Both the position numbers and the translations under genes were made by a program. A stretch of 17,895 nucleotides of DNA, taken from positions 1-17,895 of the forward strand of contig JANNBJ010000056.1 of the NCBI GenBank assembly GCA_031385325.1. The letters run 5' to 3'. Of this stretch, positions 14,998 through 17,895 are shown in pieces. The DNA is from SYFY01 sp031385325. Lineage in GTDB: Bacteria > Pseudomonadota > Gammaproteobacteria > Pseudomonadales > Azotimanducaceae. Within the stretch, counting starts at the first letter, position 1. The number at the start of each line of letters is the position of its first letter. The notes below the pieces were generated by a model, which was given only the letters and a program-made list of their open reading frames with translations, had not been told where the DNA came from and ran no database searches.

Positions 14998-15418
14998 CGA
15001 CAGCTCCATGCATGATTCTGGAATGTTGACGAATGAAATCCATCAGCGCCTGTACATTGGTTATCGGTTTGGGAATCACCAGGTTGATCCCAAAGAAGGT
15101 TGCCTCGGTTTCCATCCGGGCAAAATCCCGACTCACCAGCAAAGCAAATGGAACCCGAAACCCCCTGTCAATCATTGTCAGGTGTACTTCTATGCCCCGT
15201 TCATCGGGCAGACGTGCTTCACAGACAACACAGCGAACGGGAAGATGAACCAGATCGTCGAGAAAGGCGCGCGCTGTGGAATAACAGCGCACCGGCTGTC
15301 CATACAGCGCCGCCAGACTGCGCACACTGTCCCTCACTGCAGGATCTGCGTCGATCAGGCAGACCGATGGTTCCGTCACTGTGTTGTTTCTACTCTTCAT
15401 GCTGCGCAGACTAGTCAA
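14987..15418 (-). CDS. Stand-alone receiver domain with Glu at phospho-site
   Basis: A 143-residue single receiver domain related to the FixJ receiver encoded upstream (VRDS, RCVVCEARLP and PKP align with VRDS, GCLVLDIRMP and RKP in FixJ). It has no output domain. The acidic pocket is reduced to D23-A-D25. The phospho-acceptor Asp is replaced by Glu67 (GAA codon). The switch Ser96 and Lys117 are present. Asp-to-Glu at this site often mimics the active form, so it may act without phosphorylation. The start is uncertain: the TTG at 15418 has GGAG five bases upstream, while the ATG at 15400 has no visible ribosome site. It follows fixJ by 68 bp and overlaps the hemerythrin start, so it may regulate or partner the hemerythrin protein. 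Confidence 0.87.
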   Translation of the reverse strand: MTSLRSMKSRNNTVTEPSVCLIDADPAVRDSVRSLAALYGQPVRCYSTARAFLDDLVHLPVRCVVCEARLPDERGIEVHLTMIDRGFRVPFALLVSRDFARMETEATFFGINLVIPKPITNVQALMDFIRQHSRIMHGAVDDF

Positions 15419-15486
15419 ACCATCTCCGCGCTCCCATTCGGAAATCTACCTATCGATCCTCTGGACAAGTCCCTCCCGCGTACACC

Positions 15487-16113
15487 TCAGTCTGCGTTTT
15501 CGGCCGCATCTTCCAGCCGCAGTTTCAAACGCACCAGATCGGCAAGGGATCTGGAATGTGTCTTGTGCATCACCTGGCTACGATGAATTTCGACAGTTCG
15601 TTCACTGATTTCCAGGTCGATTGCAATAACCTTGTTTGCCTGCCCCGATGTGACCCGCTCGAAAACCTCAGATTCGCGTGGCGTCAATTCGGCGTAGAGC
15701 AGACGGGCCTGATCGATGCTCGATCCACGAGCCCGTTGCGCTGCTTCAATCGACAGTGCTTCATTGATGCGATCCAGCAATTCCTGATCACGGAAAGGTT
15801 TGCGAATGAAGTCGATTGCGCCTTTGCGCATGGCCTCTACGGCCATCGGAATGTCACCATGACCAGTGATGAAGACGATCGGCAGGTGAGAATGTTTGGC
15901 GAGCAGAGCTTCCTGCAACTCGAGCCCGCTCATGCCTGGCATTCGGATGTCCAGCACCAGGCATCCCGTCCAATCCGGTTTCCAGGCAGCGAGAAAGGAG
16001 TGCGCATCGGGGAATCCACGATGTGTCAGCCCGACAGTTTCGAGCAGCATGCCAATGGAATCGCGAACCGGCTCTTCGTCGTCGATGATGTATACACAAG
16101 CTGGGTTATTCAC
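15487..16113 (-). CDS. fixJ: FixJ-family response regulator
   Basis: A 208-residue response regulator. The GTG start at 16113 is chosen because AGGAGG sits 5-6 bases upstream and the product begins right at the receiver (NNPACVYIIDDEEPVRDS); an upstream in-frame start at 16164 has no such site. The receiver covers about 6-120: acidic residues Asp11/Asp12, phospho-acceptor Asp55 (LVLDIRMPG), Thr83 and Lys105 (RKPF). The LuxR-type helix-turn-helix is at about 141-200 (LTPRESEVFERVTSGQANKV, then ISERTVEIHRSQV). FixJ proteins activate transcription at low oxygen after phosphorylation by FixL. The start overlaps the kinase gene by 8 bp. Targets are not shown by the sequence; nearby usp and cytochrome genes are candidates. 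Confidence 0.94.
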   Translation of the reverse strand: MNNPACVYIIDDEEPVRDSIGMLLETVGLTHRGFPDAHSFLAAWKPDWTGCLVLDIRMPGMSGLELQEALLAKHSHLPIVFITGHGDIPMAVEAMRKGAIDFIRKPFRDQELLDRINEALSIEAAQRARGSSIDQARLLYAELTPRESEVFERVTSGQANKVIAIDLEISERTVEIHRSQVMHKTHSRSLADLVRLKLRLEDAAENAD

Positions 16114-17239
16114 TCTCGCCTCCTGTTGGCAGCCGAAAATAAAACGTTGCGCCGTGGGTCGCATTGTTAGTGAAGCTCATCTGACCCCCGTGTTGGTTGA
16201 TGATCGAGCGACAGATGGATAGCCCCATCCCCATGCCGTCCTTCTTGGTGGTGTGAAAAGCGCTGAAGACAAGGGCTTCCTCGTCAGCGGATACTCCAGT
16301 GCCACAATCCACGACTGCAAATTCAACCCAGTCATCAACATGGGTCGTGCGAACGATCAGCACATTCCCGTACTTTGATTCAATCTGTTGCATGGCGTCG
16401 ATGGCATTGCGGATGAGGTTGAGCGCAACCTGCTGAATCTGTATCGGGTCACAGAACACAGAGGGCATCGACGGTGAAAGCTCGTAGACCAGTTCAATGT
16501 CATTCAATCGTGCATCTGCTGCGACAAAATGCGCCAGGTCGCGCACCAGCAGATTGAGATTCACCAGTTCCCTTTGTCCACTTTCGTTGCGCACAAAACG
16601 CTGAATACGCTCAATGATCGCACCGGCCCGAAGTGTTTGTTTCGTCAGCTTTTCGAGGGCCGTCATCAACTTTTCACGATCGATACTCGGGCTCTGAAGC
16701 AGCTTGTTGCAGGCCTGTGCGTACATCGAGATCGCGGTCAAAGGCTGGTTGATTTCATGCGCAATGCTGGCAGTCATCTCCCCCATCGTACTCAGACGCC
16801 CCACGCGGGCCAGCCGGTCCTGTTGCTCGAGCAGTGCTTCCTGTGCCAGCTTCTGCTGGGTGAGGTCACGCAGGATGCCCGCGAAAAAAGTGCCAACAGG
16901 GGTACTGATTTCACTGACTGCGAGGTAGATCGGAAACAGCTTTCCATCACGGGTCACGGCGGTAAGTTCCCTGCCGATGCCGATGATCTGAGCCGATCCT
17001 GTACTTAGAAAACGACTCACGTACTGCGCGTGCTGTGTCCGGTGCGGCTCCGGCATCAGAACGGTGACAGGTTGCCCAACCAATGCGCCCGAGGGATATC
17101 CAAACAGGCGGTAGGTCGCCTCGTTTGCATAGGTGATGATGCCTTCCGCGTCCATCGTGACGATGGCATCAACCACCGCATCCATGACCTGAAGTGCATT
17201 GTCACGCAACCACGAGTCTTTGCTTGTTGTCTTTTGCAT
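16106..17239 (-). CDS. fixL: FixL-like soluble PAS histidine kinase
   Basis: A 377-residue cytoplasmic sensor kinase without membrane segments. The PAS domain (about 12-125) closely follows the haem PAS of Bradyrhizobium FixL. By my alignment from memory, the proximal haem ligand His200 corresponds to His70 (RTQHAQY), Arg206 to Arg76, and the oxygen-contacting Arg220 to Arg90 (IIGIGRELT). FixL His214 is Gln84 here. The kinase part has the H-box IAHEINQPLTA (His161), N-box NLIRNAIDAM (271-283), G1 DCGTG (311-315) and G2 GMGMGL (335-340). It should autophosphorylate when deoxygenated and phosphorylate FixJ. A weak ribosome site (TAGG) precedes the ATG. The stop overlaps fixJ. Confidence 0.92.
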   Translation of the reverse strand: MQKTTSKDSWLRDNALQVMDAVVDAIVTMDAEGIITYANEATYRLFGYPSGALVGQPVTVLMPEPHRTQHAQYVSRFLSTGSAQIIGIGRELTAVTRDGKLFPIYLAVSEISTPVGTFFAGILRDLTQQKLAQEALLEQQDRLARVGRLSTMGEMTASIAHEINQPLTAISMYAQACNKLLQSPSIDREKLMTALEKLTKQTLRAGAIIERIQRFVRNESGQRELVNLNLLVRDLAHFVAADARLNDIELVYELSPSMPSVFCDPIQIQQVALNLIRNAIDAMQQIESKYGNVLIVRTTHVDDWVEFAVVDCGTGVSADEEALVFSAFHTTKKDGMGMGLSICRSIINQHGGQMSFTNNATHGATFYFRLPTGGESE

Positions 17240-17550
17240 GATGCCTATTGAAGCAGACTGCGACGGGTATAGGTGATGCCTGTTGTCATGACTACGTTGG
17301 TGCCATCGATACGTTCATAACTGACCTCAAGTCGAGGGTCGGGCAGAGACCCATGGGTCCAGATATGCAACGACATGCCGCAGTCTAGGTAAAACAGGCG
17401 TTCTCGACTCTACGGGAGTACCCACCCGCCGCGTACTGATCACTAGGTAATTCCCGAAGGACGATGCTGGTATGCCACCATTGGACTGACTCGAACGGCG
17501 GCCTAGGATCTGCTCTTCCTTGACAGCCATCACAGGCACCGGAGCACATC
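17240..17550. other. Divergent intergenic region fixL / usp
   Basis: No gene is supported in these 311 bp. The region must carry the fixL promoter (minus) and the usp promoter (+). CTAGGTAA occurs twice in the same orientation (17385-17392 and 17443-17450), 58 bp apart. I find no FNR-type palindrome. A plausible + promoter is listed separately. Confidence 0.6.
17481..17509 (+). promoter_or_regulatory. Possible sigma-70 promoter of usp
   Basis: TTGGAC (17481-17486) and TAGGAT (17504-17509) are separated by 17 bp, the standard spacing, and lie about 42 bp before the usp start. Matches to consensus are three of six and four of six, so it is only a candidate. Confidence 0.35.
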
Positions 17551-17895
17551 ATGGGTTACCACCGCATTCTGGTCGCAGTCGATCTGAGCGAAGAAGCTGA
17601 TGAAGTACTGGCAGCCGCCAGGTCGGTCGCCGAAGCCCACAACGCCGCGACCTTCGGCGTCACCATCGTCAAACCACTGGCACGAGTTTACGGTGGGCTC
17701 GACATGGCGCCGATCACCAGCGGCGCCGTCGCCTTCGAACACGAGGCCATCGAGCAGGCCGGTGTTCAACTCAAGGAACTAGGGAAACAATACGGAATTC
17801 CGGCAGCGAATTGCCACGTCAAACTGGGCTCGCCTGCGGTTGAAGTGCGTGCGCTGGCGGAGGACCTCGGTGCCGACCTGATCGTGATTGGCACT
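17551..17895 (+). CDS. Universal stress protein, UspA family (3' end outside window)
   Basis: The ATG at 17551 has GGAG 6 bases upstream and opens MGYHRILVAVDLSEEADEVL, the standard Usp start. The 115 residues seen run to GADLIVIGT, just before the glycine loop, which lies beyond the window edge; about 30 residues are missing. It is a clear paralogue of the UspA at 11017-11457. It is transcribed divergently from fixL. This position suggests it may be controlled by the FixLJ pair and serve in low-oxygen survival. Confidence 0.93.
   Translation, partial: MGYHRILVAVDLSEEADEVLAAARSVAEAHNAATFGVTIVKPLARVYGGLDMAPITSGAVAFEHEAIEQAGVQLKELGKQYGIPAANCHVKLGSPAVEVRALAEDLGADLIVIGT

Overview
The window looks like chromosomal DNA from a moderately GC-rich proteobacterium, most likely a gammaproteobacterium. 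It carries large TonB-dependent receptors with IEEIxVT-type TonB boxes, a FixLJ-type oxygen-sensing two-component pair, NorCB relatives, a TauD-family dioxygenase and several universal stress proteins. The exact lineage cannot be fixed from the sequence alone.

Layout. Positions 1-169 are the 3' end of an acyl-CoA dehydrogenase. Two long TonB-dependent outer-membrane receptors follow on the + strand (399-2867 and 3550-6132), separated by a 680 bp gap with no convincing gene. A strong rho-independent terminator (6175-6201) closes the second receptor. Next come an exported amidohydrolase (YtcJ-like, 6253-7908) and, convergent to it, a TauD/TfdA-type Fe(II)/2-oxoglutarate dioxygenase (7945-8793, minus). 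This half looks like an uptake and breakdown region for an organic substrate that I cannot name.

Positions 8913-10296 (minus) hold a decaying nitric oxide reductase locus. norC has lost its 5' end and carries an in-frame TGA where a Trp is expected. norB breaks off after about half its length. The small cytochrome c that follows has CAACQ in place of the CxxCH haem motif. Beyond it lie a DUF4136-type lipoprotein, a 12-bp tandem repeat, a striking 65-bp inverted repeat, a UspA protein, and two divergently transcribed c-type cytochromes.

Positions 12773-17239 (minus) are a redox/oxygen signalling block. It contains a soluble FixL-like PAS histidine kinase that keeps the haem-pocket residues of FixL, and a FixJ response regulator overlapping it by 8 bp. 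A stand-alone FixJ-like receiver with Glu at the phospho-acceptor position follows. A hemerythrin protein overlaps that receiver by 11 bp. Further on are a possible small CxxC protein, a tandem-domain Usp (UspE-like) and a small helical protein translationally coupled to it. A further UspA gene begins divergently from fixL and runs off the window. The likely theme is that FixLJ senses low oxygen and controls stress proteins and respiratory cytochromes nearby. That regulatory link is inferred from gene order, not from identified binding sites.
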